Below, in pieces: positions 40,956 through 49,617 of a stretch of 64,000 bases of DNA. The stretch is taken from contig JBBRLB010000002.1 in NCBI GenBank assembly GCA_038231575.1, positions 37,626 to 101,625 of the forward strand. Direction: 5' to 3'. The number at the start of each line of letters is the position of its first letter. Position 1 is the first letter of the stretch. The position numbers and the translations under genes were made by a program. The DNA is from CAITWF01 sp038231575. Its GTDB lineage: Bacteria; Verrucomicrobiota; Verrucomicrobiia; Opitutales; Opitutaceae. Under the pieces are notes generated by a model. That model had not been told where the DNA came from, made no database searches, and saw only the letters and a list, made by a program, of their open reading frames with translations.

Positions 40956-41531
40956 ATGGCCAAGTCATCAATAGAGCCGGTGCTGCCGAGGATTCTGACG
41001 GTTCGCCGACAGCGGGTGATGATGGATGAGGATCTCGCGGCCCGGTTTGGGGTGGGGACTAAAGTTTTCAATCAGGCCGTTCGCCGAAACGGGGAGCGGT
41101 TCCCGCGGGACTTTGCGTTTCAACTTAAGGCGGAAGAACGGGAGGTTTTAAGATCGCAGAATACGATCTTAGGCCAGAGTGGCGAAGGCGTTTTAAGGTC
41201 ACAATCTGTGACCTTAAAACCGGACGGGCGTGGCCGTCATCGCAAGTATCGTCCGTGGGTTTTCACTGAGCACGGGGCCATTATGACCGCGATGCTGCTG
41301 CGCAGTGAGCGCGCAGTGGCGATGAGTGTATATGTGGTGCGTGCCTTTGTGGCCATGCGCGAACAGCTCACCTCCAATCTTGCGGTGCGCCGCCGCCTAG
41401 CCGAGGTCGACAAGAAACTGATGGAGCATGATGTCGTCCTGAGAGAAGTGGTAAAACACCTGCAACCCTTGCTCAATCCCTCTCCCGAAAAACCGAAGCC
41501 CAAGATCGGCTTTCATCGCGGCAATCGCTGA
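40956..41531 (+). CDS. ORF6N-domain protein (phage-type)
   Basis: 191 residues. The N-terminal ORF6N domain is clear: ILTVRRQRVMMDEDLAARFGV, KVFNQAVRRNGERFPRDFAFQL, and PWVFTEHGAIMTAMLL, followed by RAVAMSVYVVRAFVAMRE and a coiled-coil end. ORF6N/KilA-N-type domains are common in phage and plasmid regulators and likely bind DNA. Unusually it sits between purF (6-base gap) and purM (8-base gap). A variable stretch, ~residues 64-90, carries a repeated VLRSQ and locally AT-rich codons, as if inserted or recently acquired. Confidence 0.85.
   Translation: MAKSSIEPVLPRILTVRRQRVMMDEDLAARFGVGTKVFNQAVRRNGERFPRDFAFQLKAEEREVLRSQNTILGQSGEGVLRSQSVTLKPDGRGRHRKYRPWVFTEHGAIMTAMLLRSERAVAMSVYVVRAFVAMREQLTSNLAVRRRLAEVDKKLMEHDVVLREVVKHLQPLLNPSPEKPKPKIGFHRGNR
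41149..41220. repeat. two hairpins inside the ORF6N gene
   Basis: The first hairpin has perfect 8-bp arms taagatcg (41149-41156) and cgatctta (41164-41171). The second has perfect 13-bp arms, gttttaaggtcac (41190-41202) and gtgaccttaaaac (41208-41220), with a 5-base loop. Both arms are AT-rich in a GC-rich gene. The left arms are also direct repeats of each other and encode the repeated VLRSQ. Confidence 0.85.
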
Positions 41532-41539
41532 ATCTTCTC

Positions 41540-42646
41540 ATGTCCCTTTCCTACGAATCCTCCGGCGTCCGTTACGACGAACTTGACGCGTTCAAACGCG
41601 CTTGTCAGCGGGCCGCCCATGCGACGGCGGGCGAACTCACCGCGCACGGCTATCAGGAGCCCGCGACCACCCGCGGCGAAAGCGCCTACCTCATCGAGGC
41701 GCCCGATCATTTTTTGGCGCATGTCGAAGAAGGCCTCGGCACGAAGAACCTGGTGGCCGACGCGGTCTATGCGTCGAGCGGTCGCAGCTTCTACCGCGAA
41801 ATCGGCATCGATCTCGTGGCGACGATCGTGAACGACCTCGTCACCTGCGGCGCGCTACCGATGGCAGTGGCGATGCATGCGGCGGTGGGCGACTCGGCGT
41901 GGTTTGCCGACGAGCAGCGCACCAATGGTCTCGTCGAGGGCTTTGCCGCTGGCTGCCGCTCCGCGGGCGCGGTGTGGGGCGGCGGCGAAACGCCGACCCT
42001 CCGCGGCGTCGTCGACCCAAAGACCATCGTGCTGGCGGGCTCGGCCATCGGGAAGATTTCGCCAAAGCCGCTGCGCATCACGGGCGAGGTGAGCGACGGC
42101 GATGCGATTATTTTCCTCGCGAGCTCCGGCGTCCACACGAACGGTCTCACGCTCTGCCGGAAAATCGCCGACCAATTGCCCAAGGGTTACGCGACGCCGA
42201 TCGGGCACGGCGACGAGCGCGATTACGGCGCCGCGCTGCTCGCGCCCTCGGTGATCTACGTGGCGTTCGTGCGCGAGTGCCAGCGGCGCGGACTGAAGCT
42301 GAATTACGTCTCGCACATCACCGGCCATGGCTGGCGCAAGCTGATGCGCCTCGAGGAGCCGTTCGTTTACGAGATCACGGCGCCCCGCCGGGCGCCGGCG
42401 ATTTTTCAATTTCTGTCCGAAGCCGGCCCGATCGATCCGCGCGAAATGTATGCGACGTTTAACATGGGTATCGGCTTCGCCGCCTACGTGGCGCAGAAGG
42501 ACGTCGAGGCCACGCTCGCGGCCGCGAAGGCGACCGGCTACGATGCGTGGCTCGCGGGTCGGGTGAAGAAAGACGGCGCGCGGAAGGCCGTCGTCGTGCC
42601 GTCGTTCGGCCTCACGTTCGAAGGCGACACGCTGCAGGTGCGGTGA
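41540..42646 (+). CDS. purM: phosphoribosylformylglycinamidine cyclo-ligase
   Basis: 368 residues. AIR synthase features: DLVATIVNDLVTCGALPMAV, the ATP-binding WGGGETPTLRGVV, FLASSGVHTNGLTLCRKI and ITGHGWRKLMRLEEPF, then FNMGIGFAAYV near the end. It makes AIR from FGAM, the step after PurL. The start is at 41540, 8 bases after ORF6N. The N-terminus (YESSGVRYDELDAFKRACQ) differs from E. coli PurM (YKDAGVDIDAGN) but follows a pattern I have seen in Verrucomicrobiota and Bacteroidota. Confidence 0.9.
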   Translation: MSLSYESSGVRYDELDAFKRACQRAAHATAGELTAHGYQEPATTRGESAYLIEAPDHFLAHVEEGLGTKNLVADAVYASSGRSFYREIGIDLVATIVNDLVTCGALPMAVAMHAAVGDSAWFADEQRTNGLVEGFAAGCRSAGAVWGGGETPTLRGVVDPKTIVLAGSAIGKISPKPLRITGEVSDGDAIIFLASSGVHTNGLTLCRKIADQLPKGYATPIGHGDERDYGAALLAPSVIYVAFVRECQRRGLKLNYVSHITGHGWRKLMRLEEPFVYEITAPRRAPAIFQFLSEAGPIDPREMYATFNMGIGFAAYVAQKDVEATLAAAKATGYDAWLAGRVKKDGARKAVVVPSFGLTFEGDTLQVR

Positions 42647-42698
42647 ATCTGTCGGTTCGCTCGATGAGCGGCCGGCCCGGCTGGCGGCCCGACCCACC

Positions 42699-43865
42699 TC
42701 ACCCGCCGTAGCATTCGAGGTATTTCAGGCCGGTGCTCGTGTTGAAGAGGACGACGGTCTCGTCGGGCGAGATTTTCTTTTCGGCGAGCAGGAGCTTGAG
42801 CGCCGAGTAGCAGGCGGCGCCTTCGGGCGCGGGAAACACGCCTTCGGCGGCGCCAACGATTTTCGTGTCGGCGATCATGCTTTCGTCGGGGATCGCGAGG
42901 GCGCCGCCACCGGATTTTCGCAGCGCATCGAGCATGAGAAAGTCGCCGATCGCTTTTGGCACGCGGAGGCCGGAGGCTTTGGTCGTCGCGCCGAGATGCT
43001 CGGCAGCGAATTTTTCGCCGGACTCAAACGCACGGACGATCGGCTGGCAGCCGGCGGCTTGCACGGTGAACATTTTCGGGCGTTTGCTGCCGATCCAGCC
43101 CATCTGTTCCATTTCATCGAAAGCCTTCCACATCCCGATGAGGCCGGTGCCGCCGCCGGTGGGATAGAGAATCGCGTCGGGGAGCGTCCAGTTGAGCTGC
43201 TCGGCGAGTTCGTAGCCAAGCGTCTTTTTGCCTTCGGCCCGGTAAGGCTCCTTCAGCGTGGAAACATCGAACCAGCCTTCGGCGGTTTTGCGTTTCGCGA
43301 CCTCGGCGCCGCAATCGGTGATGAGACCGTTGATGAGCGTGACGTTTGCGCCCATCTGCTCGCACTCGATGATGTTGGCCTTGGGCGTGTCCTTCGGCAT
43401 GAAAATGTGCGCTTCCATTCCGGCGCGTGCAGCGTAGGCGGCGAGGGCGCCGGCGGCATTGCCGGCCGAGGGGACGGCGAGTTTCTTGAGGCCGAATTCC
43501 TTGGCCATCGAGACAGCGGCCGTCATGCCGCGGGCCTTGAAGCTGCCGGTCGGATTCTGGGCCTCATCCTTGATGAAGAGATTTTTCATTCCGTGCCTGG
43601 CGCCGAGACGCGGGGCCGGGAGGAGCGGGGTGAAGCCTTCGCCGAGCGTGACGATGTTTGTCTCCACTTTCACCGGGAGCACCTCGCGATAACGCCAGAG
43701 CGATTTCACGCGCGTGCGGATCGATTCCTTGGTCATCGTCTTTGACGCAGCGACGAGATCGTAGACGGCGAAGAGCGGTTTGCTGCAGCACGTCGAAACG
43801 TTTTGCGGGACGGCGGCATCGTGGACTTTGCTGCACAGTGTGCAGGCGAGGTGAGTCATGTGCAT
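42699..43865 (-). CDS. thrC: threonine synthase
   Basis: 388 residues (a second ATG at 43859 would remove two). The N-terminal CTLC ... CC looks like a small zinc-ribbon, as in bacterial/archaeal class II threonine synthases. The PLP Lys lies in NPTGSFKARGM; the phosphate loop is PTGGGTGLIGMW. TLGEGFTPLL is the family's N-terminal motif. It converts O-phosphohomoserine to threonine. Convergent with purM. Confidence 0.9.
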   Translation of the reverse strand: MHMTHLACTLCSKVHDAAVPQNVSTCCSKPLFAVYDLVAASKTMTKESIRTRVKSLWRYREVLPVKVETNIVTLGEGFTPLLPAPRLGARHGMKNLFIKDEAQNPTGSFKARGMTAAVSMAKEFGLKKLAVPSAGNAAGALAAYAARAGMEAHIFMPKDTPKANIIECEQMGANVTLINGLITDCGAEVAKRKTAEGWFDVSTLKEPYRAEGKKTLGYELAEQLNWTLPDAILYPTGGGTGLIGMWKAFDEMEQMGWIGSKRPKMFTVQAAGCQPIVRAFESGEKFAAEHLGATTKASGLRVPKAIGDFLMLDALRKSGGGALAIPDESMIADTKIVGAAEGVFPAPEGAACYSALKLLLAEKKISPDETVVLFNTSTGLKYLECYGG

Positions 43866-43971
43866 CGGAGTAAGAAAAAGAAATGGTTACGTGCGAACGC
43901 GCAACAGCCGAAATAAGCTGGGCGACTGCCTTGACGCGTGCGACCGGCGGACGCTGCTGGCGCGGCTGAAT

Positions 43972-46389
43972 TCACTGCAGCTCGGCGGCGAATGATTTCG
44001 ATTCGCCGGCCTTGAGATTCAAGGCGACGACTTTGTCGCCGTAGCGAACCTGGCCGCCGGTGCCGGAGGCGCTGCGAATCGTGGCGCGCGTGAGCCTTCC
44101 GGCGGCCCATGTGAGATCGACTTCGAAGCCGCCGCGAGCGCGCAGGCCGGTGACCGAGCCATCGGGCCGCGCAGACGGGAGGGCGGGGAGCAGGTGGATT
44201 TCGCCGAGGTGACTCTGCACGAGCATCTCGGCGACGCCGGCGGTGAACGCGAAATTCCCGTCGATCTGAAACGGGGGATGGGCGTCGAAAAGATTTGGAT
44301 AGACGCCGCCGGCTCCGCCGTAGCTCGTGCGCGTGTTGCCACCGACGGGGCGAAGGAGGTTTTTCACGAGAAGGTAGGCGTGGTTGCCATCGCGGAAGCG
44401 CGCCCAGAAATTAATTTTCCAGCCGAGCGACCAACCCGTGCCGTCGTCGCCGCGGATCTCGAGGGCTTTGCGCGCGGCGTTGAAAAATTCCGGCGTGGCG
44501 GGCGTGATTTGGCGTCCGGGATAAACGCCGAAGAGATGCGAGGTGTGCCGATGATGCACGTCGGTTTCCTGGAAATCCTCGAACCACTCCTGCAGTTGTC
44601 CGCGCGCACCGATCTTCAAGGGGAAAAGTTTCGCCCGGGCGGCGGTGAGTTTGGCGGCAAAGTCGGGGTCGATGCCGAGCACGCGCGTGGCGTCGAGGCA
44701 GTTCGTGAAAAGATCCCAGATGATCGACATGTCCATCGTGCTCGCCATCGCGATGCTGGCGCGCTTGCCGTCCGGCGTGATAAAACCGAGCTCGGGGGAA
44801 CCGGACGGAGCGGTGACGAGCCGGCCCTTGCCGTCGTCGATCAGCCAGTCGAGGCAGAATTCGGCGGCGCCCTTCATGACGGGCCAGGCGCGCTCGCGGA
44901 GAAATTTCGTGTCGCCGGTGAACGCGTAGTGCTCCCAGAAATGCTGACTGAGCCAAGGACTGCTCACGGCCCAGTTGGCCCACACGGGATCGCCGCCGCC
45001 AAAATCTCCGACGGGCCCGGTCTGGCCCCAGAGATCAGCGTTGTGATGCGAGACCCAGCCCTGCGCGCCGTAGTTGACCTCGGCGGTGGTGCGGCCGTTG
45101 GCGGCGAGTTTTTCGATGAACGCGAGGAACGGCTCGTGGCACTCGGAGAGGTTGGCGATCTCGGCAGGCCAGTAGTTCATCTGGGCGTTGATGTTGATCG
45201 TCCAGTTGCTGCTCCACGGTGGGCGCATCGAATCGTTCCAGATACCCTGTAAGTTCGCAGGCAGCCCGCCCGGGCGCGAACTCGCGATCAGTAGATAGCG
45301 GCCATAATTAAACAGGAGGGTCGCGAGGCCGGGGTCGGGCTCGCCCGCGACGAAATGCGTGAGCCGTTCATCGGTCGTTCGCGCTGCGGCGGCGGGGACC
45401 GAGCCGAGATGGAGGGCAACGCGGCGGAAAAGCTTTTGATGATCGGCCACATGGCGGTTGAGCAACTCGGCGTAGGAGCGCGACGACACGGCCGCCAGCG
45501 GACGTAACGCTTCGGTGGTCGCGTCACGACCGAGATGACCGGGAGATTTGTCGGGGCCGTTGAAACTCGTGCCGGCGGAGAGGAGCAGCGTGACAGCGTT
45601 GGCCCGCGCGACCGTGAGGGTCGAGCCGCCGCGCGTGACACTGCCGCCCTCGGCGACGACGCGCACTCGGAGATCGAACGTCATGCCCTCGGGGTTAGGA
45701 CTTTCGTCATAACGGATGGGATCATTGGAGCGGAGATAACTCGGATCCACGTGGGCGGGCGCGCGACCGCGCAGGATGAGTGTCTCTTTACCGTCGGTCG
45801 CGGCCTCGTAGCGCAGCGGGCTATCGGCGGCGGCGGTGAAGCCGATTTGCCCCGGTTGGTCGCAGGTCAGGCGCACGACGATCACTTGGTCGGGAAAGCT
45901 GCTGAACACCTCGCGCGTGAACGTCGCGCCGCCCACACGGTAGCGCACGATCGCGATCGCGCGATCGAGATCGAGGGAGCGCTCATAATCGGTCGCGGTG
46001 GCGGCATCACCAGGAAACGTGAGGCGGAGATCGCCGAGAGGTTGGTAGGATTCGTTGTAGGGCCCCTGCATTTTTTTGCAGAGCTCGCCGGCTTGCACGT
46101 AGTCACCCGCAAAGATTGCGGCGCGCACCTGCGGGAGGATTTCCTTGGCCGCCGGGTTGTTCCAATTCCGTGGCGCCCCGGACCAGAGCGTGGCCTCGTT
46201 GAGCTGAAGATGCTCGGTCGTCAAACCGCCGAAGATCATCGCACCGAGCCGGCCGTTGCCGACGGGCAGCGCCTCGGTCCAGCGGTCGGCGGCATGAGTG
46301 TAACGCAGACGCAGGTCGTCGTCGGCAGCGCACAGCAACGACGTGGCAAATAAAAACGCCGAAGCGAGCGGCCGAAAAGAGTATATCAT
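43972..46389 (-). CDS. secreted GH95 family alpha-L-fucosidase/galactosidase
   Basis: 805 residues from the ATG at 46389, with a signal peptide (FRPLASAFLFATSLLCA-A). The GH95 N-terminal beta domain starts RYTHAADRWTEALPVGNGRLGAMIFGG and EATLWSGAPRNWNNP. The (alpha/alpha)6 barrel contains WNDSMRPPWSSNWTININAQMNYW-type residues with the paired Asn, SPELGFITPDGKRAS with the catalytic Glu region, and RHTSHLFGVYPG. The family removes alpha-1,2-L-fucose or L-galactose with inversion. Last gene of a compact four-gene operon. Confidence 0.9.
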   Translation of the reverse strand: MIYSFRPLASAFLFATSLLCAADDDLRLRYTHAADRWTEALPVGNGRLGAMIFGGLTTEHLQLNEATLWSGAPRNWNNPAAKEILPQVRAAIFAGDYVQAGELCKKMQGPYNESYQPLGDLRLTFPGDAATATDYERSLDLDRAIAIVRYRVGGATFTREVFSSFPDQVIVVRLTCDQPGQIGFTAAADSPLRYEAATDGKETLILRGRAPAHVDPSYLRSNDPIRYDESPNPEGMTFDLRVRVVAEGGSVTRGGSTLTVARANAVTLLLSAGTSFNGPDKSPGHLGRDATTEALRPLAAVSSRSYAELLNRHVADHQKLFRRVALHLGSVPAAAARTTDERLTHFVAGEPDPGLATLLFNYGRYLLIASSRPGGLPANLQGIWNDSMRPPWSSNWTININAQMNYWPAEIANLSECHEPFLAFIEKLAANGRTTAEVNYGAQGWVSHHNADLWGQTGPVGDFGGGDPVWANWAVSSPWLSQHFWEHYAFTGDTKFLRERAWPVMKGAAEFCLDWLIDDGKGRLVTAPSGSPELGFITPDGKRASIAMASTMDMSIIWDLFTNCLDATRVLGIDPDFAAKLTAARAKLFPLKIGARGQLQEWFEDFQETDVHHRHTSHLFGVYPGRQITPATPEFFNAARKALEIRGDDGTGWSLGWKINFWARFRDGNHAYLLVKNLLRPVGGNTRTSYGGAGGVYPNLFDAHPPFQIDGNFAFTAGVAEMLVQSHLGEIHLLPALPSARPDGSVTGLRARGGFEVDLTWAAGRLTRATIRSASGTGGQVRYGDKVVALNLKAGESKSFAAELQ

Positions 46390-46414
46390 GGGGAACGCGG
46401 GGGTTGAGTGTAGT

Positions 46415-47401
46415 TCAGCCGGGATACCAAACGATTCGCGGATCATCGGCGGCACGTGGGTAATCGAACGCGGCGTCGGTCATTTTTTGCAGATCGTAGG
46501 CGGGACGCCAGCCGAGGAGGAATTTGGCCTTCGTGTTGTCGAGCCAGGTGGAATGGAACGGCGTGGGCACTTCGACCGGCATCATGCCACGCGTGCGGGC
46601 GAGGTAGGCGGCGAGTTCGCGATAGTCGACCGGCTCGTCCATGCAGATGTTAAACGTCTGCCGCGCCGCCTGCGGATGATCAAGGGCGCAAAGAATTGCA
46701 CTCACCAGATCGTCAACGTGCACAAAGTTTCGCTTCACCGGCACGCCGGCCGGATCGAGCATCACGGGCACCGCGCGATCGCGCGCGAGTTCTGCGGCAC
46801 GCGCCGGACCGACCAGATCGCCCCAACGCGGACCGCCGAAAACATCGGGGCCGAACGAGAGCTGAAACTTGAAATCGTCCTGCGCCATGATCCACGGCGC
46901 ACGCAGACAGCAGCCGTTCAGGCCATACTGGATGCCGTATTGTTCGAGCATCACTTCTTCCAACACTTTCGAGAGCGCGTAGCAGCCGGGATAGGCGCTG
47001 TGGCGCTGCGACTCGGTCACCGGCGCGGGATGCGGATAGAAGAAATGGCCTATCCCCGCATCGCCGCCGATGAGAATGAACTGCTGCAGCGTTGGACTCG
47101 TGCGTGCGGCCTCCAGCAACCAGAACATGCCCTTCACCGCGACGTCCATGATCGCGTCGGGCGTCTCTTTGCAGGTGGCAAGATGTAGCACGTGCGTCAC
47201 GCCTTCCATTGCGGCGTCCACGACCGCGCGATCGGCGATCGAGCCGCGCACGACTTCGAGGCCGGCGGCGGGGGCGAGTTGCCGCTGGTGGCACAGCGCG
47301 CGGATGACAAACTCCGGCTGCGGCGGAGCAGCGAGGGCGTGGCGAATGAAGGCCTGACCAACTTTGCCGGTCGCGCCAGTGACGAGGAGGCGCGTAGTCA
47401 T
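46415..47401 (-). CDS. NAD-dependent epimerase/dehydratase (extended SDR)
   Basis: 328 residues from the ATG at 47401. The Rossmann motif is LLVTGATGKVGQAF (G-x-x-G-x-x-G). The active-site Tyr-x-x-x-Lys is in YALSKVLEE. NFVHVDDLVSAI is typical of sugar-nucleotide epimerases, but the family also contains sugar-lactone and keto-sugar dehydrogenases. Its start overlaps the ThuA stop by 4 bases, and GH95 follows 25 bases later. Confidence 0.83.
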   Translation of the reverse strand: MTTRLLVTGATGKVGQAFIRHALAAPPQPEFVIRALCHQRQLAPAAGLEVVRGSIADRAVVDAAMEGVTHVLHLATCKETPDAIMDVAVKGMFWLLEAARTSPTLQQFILIGGDAGIGHFFYPHPAPVTESQRHSAYPGCYALSKVLEEVMLEQYGIQYGLNGCCLRAPWIMAQDDFKFQLSFGPDVFGGPRWGDLVGPARAAELARDRAVPVMLDPAGVPVKRNFVHVDDLVSAILCALDHPQAARQTFNICMDEPVDYRELAAYLARTRGMMPVEVPTPFHSTWLDNTKAKFLLGWRPAYDLQKMTDAAFDYPRAADDPRIVWYPG

Positions 47402-48324
47402 TTGGCGGAGGACAGCGGCGCGGGCAGGGGAATTTCGCTGCGGACGGACATTTTCTCTGCCGTTGGAAAATCGGCGGGGACGGGCCGCGTAGGGTCGCGA
47501 TGCGCCAGCCATTGCAACGCGCGGACCGCGATCGTTTGCACGCCGGCGCAGCGCATCCGCTCGGGCTGCGGCGGGTCATCTTTCCAGACGTGACCGAAGG
47601 TCGACGTGTAGACGCGCCCCTGACCATGGGTGACGACCCATTCGAGCGGCCAGTTCATTTGGGTGCGCGGATCGAAACCGTAGGAGAGCACGGTGAGATT
47701 TTTCGCCGGGCCGCGCGCGTAGTAGTAGACCTCGATGTCGGGCGTCTGCCACGCCCGCGGAAGGCCGGTGTGAATCGGATGATCGCCGAGGCGATGGACG
47801 ACGGTGTTAATGCGCGCGCCGTGGCCGGTATTCTGGCCTTCGCCGGTAGGAATCGTGATGAGCAGGCCGTCCTTACTCACCGCGATGGCCGGACCAAATT
47901 CTTTTTTCCGCCAGCCGAGACCGATCATGTCGTTGTAGGCGGGCCAGTCGGGGAAGGCGTTGTTGCCGGCGTGCCACACGTAGAGGCCGCCGCCCTTGGT
48001 GACGAAATCTTCCAGAGTGACCTGCACGTCGCGCGGCCACGAGGGACCGCCGTTGATGTCGTTGCAGGTTTGGATGACGACATCGTAAGCGGAAAATTTC
48101 GGACGCCACGCGTCCCAGCCCGCGGCGTCCTTCGTTGCCGGCGCGGTCGAGACGTCGACGGTGAAAAGCTTCGTGGGCTCAAGCATCCCGCGAATCAGTG
48201 CGGTAGTGAGCGGCCAGTTGTGATTGCTGAACCCGTCGACGATGAGCACGCGAATCGGCATGTCGGCGGCGAGAATCCGCAACGGAAGGAGCAGGAGTAG
48301 CAGGAGTAAAAACCGGGCTTTCAT
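47398..48324 (-). CDS. secreted ThuA-domain protein
   Basis: 308 residues, with a Leu-rich signal peptide (MKARFLLLLLLLLPLRILA-A). The glutaminase-amidotransferase-like fold reads IRVLIVDGFSNHNWPLTTALIRGML, VTKGGGLYVWHAGNNAF, PIHTGLP and YTSTFGHVWKDD. ThuA proteins take part in catabolism of trehalose/maltitol-type disaccharides and are linked to 3-keto-sugar pathways (established for the ThuA/ThuB system); the exact reaction here is inferred. Confidence 0.85.
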   Translation of the reverse strand: MKARFLLLLLLLLPLRILAADMPIRVLIVDGFSNHNWPLTTALIRGMLEPTKLFTVDVSTAPATKDAAGWDAWRPKFSAYDVVIQTCNDINGGPSWPRDVQVTLEDFVTKGGGLYVWHAGNNAFPDWPAYNDMIGLGWRKKEFGPAIAVSKDGLLITIPTGEGQNTGHGARINTVVHRLGDHPIHTGLPRAWQTPDIEVYYYARGPAKNLTVLSYGFDPRTQMNWPLEWVVTHGQGRVYTSTFGHVWKDDPPQPERMRCAGVQTIAVRALQWLAHRDPTRPVPADFPTAEKMSVRSEIPLPAPLSSAK

Positions 48325-48341
48325 GCGTTGTGGGGAAAGAA

Positions 48342-49565
48342 TTATTTTGGCGCGGCAGTTACTGGCAAGGATGCGTAGAATGTTTGCAGGTCGCGATTCA
48401 GGCGCGTGCCCTCGAAGGGGATGACGACGATCTTGCTGCCGTGGGTGTCGTTGCCTCGCTCCTGATTTTTTTCCACATCGAGCACGGACAAGGTGACCGC
48501 CGTCACCTGACCGTCTTCCACGAGCACGCCGCAGCGCTCCATTTTGTCCCAGCGGTTGACGGTGCCGTCGGTGTAGCGCACGAAATCTGTCCGCGGATCG
48601 TAGGCCAGGCCCTGGTTGATCCAGTGGGTGATGCCGTCCTGCGAGGTGAGGTGGTAGGCCTTACGCGTGCTCCAGGAATTGACGACGATGTGATAGAGGC
48701 CGCCCGCGTAATAGAGGCAGGGATCTTCCATATTGGGATACTGCGGCCCTTTGGGGAAGACGGTGCCGTTGGTCATGTTTTTGTAAGGCCCGAGAATGCC
48801 GTCGGCCTTCTTGGCGATGTAGACGTTGCCGTTGCGTGGCACGATCTGGAAGTCGCCATCGGGGCGGACCATGATGCTGATGTTGGAATTCTGCACGCCT
48901 TGGATGACGCCCTTCAGCTCCCACGGACCCTCGAGCGATTTCGAAACGTAGGCGACGGGCGCCGGGCGGGTCTCGCTGACGATCACAGCGTAACCCTCGT
49001 CGTTGGGGAGCACGAGGGCGGTCACGTTGTGGCCTTTGCCGCCCATGTCGTCTGGCCACATCAAGCCCTTGTCCTCATAGGGACCGAAGACGTTGTCGGA
49101 GACCGCGTGGACGGCCGCTGAGTTGCGCCAGCCGCCGTGGCCCATCGCCTGATCCCAGCGACTGGAAAACATGTGATACTTGCCGTCCTTGCCCTTGATG
49201 ATCTGGCCATCCCAATAGCAAAACTGCTTCATGGTCGGATCCTCGAGACCGTTCTTCGGATCGCGCGGGAAAACGCCCGGTGCGCCCCAGATTTCCGAGG
49301 TGAGTTTTCCGACCACCGGGGTGGGGAGAAAATAATCGATAAAGGTCCGGTTCGATGTCGCCGGAGCAAGCGTGGATGCCGCCACCGCTGCGGTCGGAGG
49401 GATCGGAGGGGGGGCGGGAGCCGGTGCGGACGCGGAGGTCGGCGCGGGTGCCGGTGGTTGGGCGAAGCTGACCGCGACCAGGGCAATGCTAGAAAGACCG
49501 GCGAGGGTGAATCGCCGGACGATGCGCTGAAAGGAAGACCGAGAGGAAGGGAGAAGAGTTAGCAT
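48342..49565 (-). CDS. secreted GH43-like five-bladed propeller glycosidase
   Basis: 407 residues. A signal peptide (ends VAVSFA-Q) is followed by a long Pro/Ala linker (~35-70). Propeller repeats are seen: FCYWDGQIIKGKDGKYHMFSSRWDQ, AVHAVSDNVFGPYEDKG, GHNVTALVLPNDEGYAVIVSE, MEDPCLYYAGGLYHIVVNSW, and YHLTSQDGITHW. The GH43/GH117-type arrangement with DGQIIKGKDGKYH and MEDPCLYY suggests an arabinan/galactan-type exo-enzyme, substrate unknown. First gene of the operon with ThuA, epimerase and GH95. Confidence 0.8.
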   Translation of the reverse strand: MLTLLPSSRSSFQRIVRRFTLAGLSSIALVAVSFAQPPAPAPTSASAPAPAPPPIPPTAAVAASTLAPATSNRTFIDYFLPTPVVGKLTSEIWGAPGVFPRDPKNGLEDPTMKQFCYWDGQIIKGKDGKYHMFSSRWDQAMGHGGWRNSAAVHAVSDNVFGPYEDKGLMWPDDMGGKGHNVTALVLPNDEGYAVIVSETRPAPVAYVSKSLEGPWELKGVIQGVQNSNISIMVRPDGDFQIVPRNGNVYIAKKADGILGPYKNMTNGTVFPKGPQYPNMEDPCLYYAGGLYHIVVNSWSTRKAYHLTSQDGITHWINQGLAYDPRTDFVRYTDGTVNRWDKMERCGVLVEDGQVTAVTLSVLDVEKNQERGNDTHGSKIVVIPFEGTRLNRDLQTFYASLPVTAAPK

Positions 49566-49617
49566 AAAGAAAAGTGCGAGAGATTCGATGAGAGGAGAAG
49601 AAAGGAGGCCAAAACGC

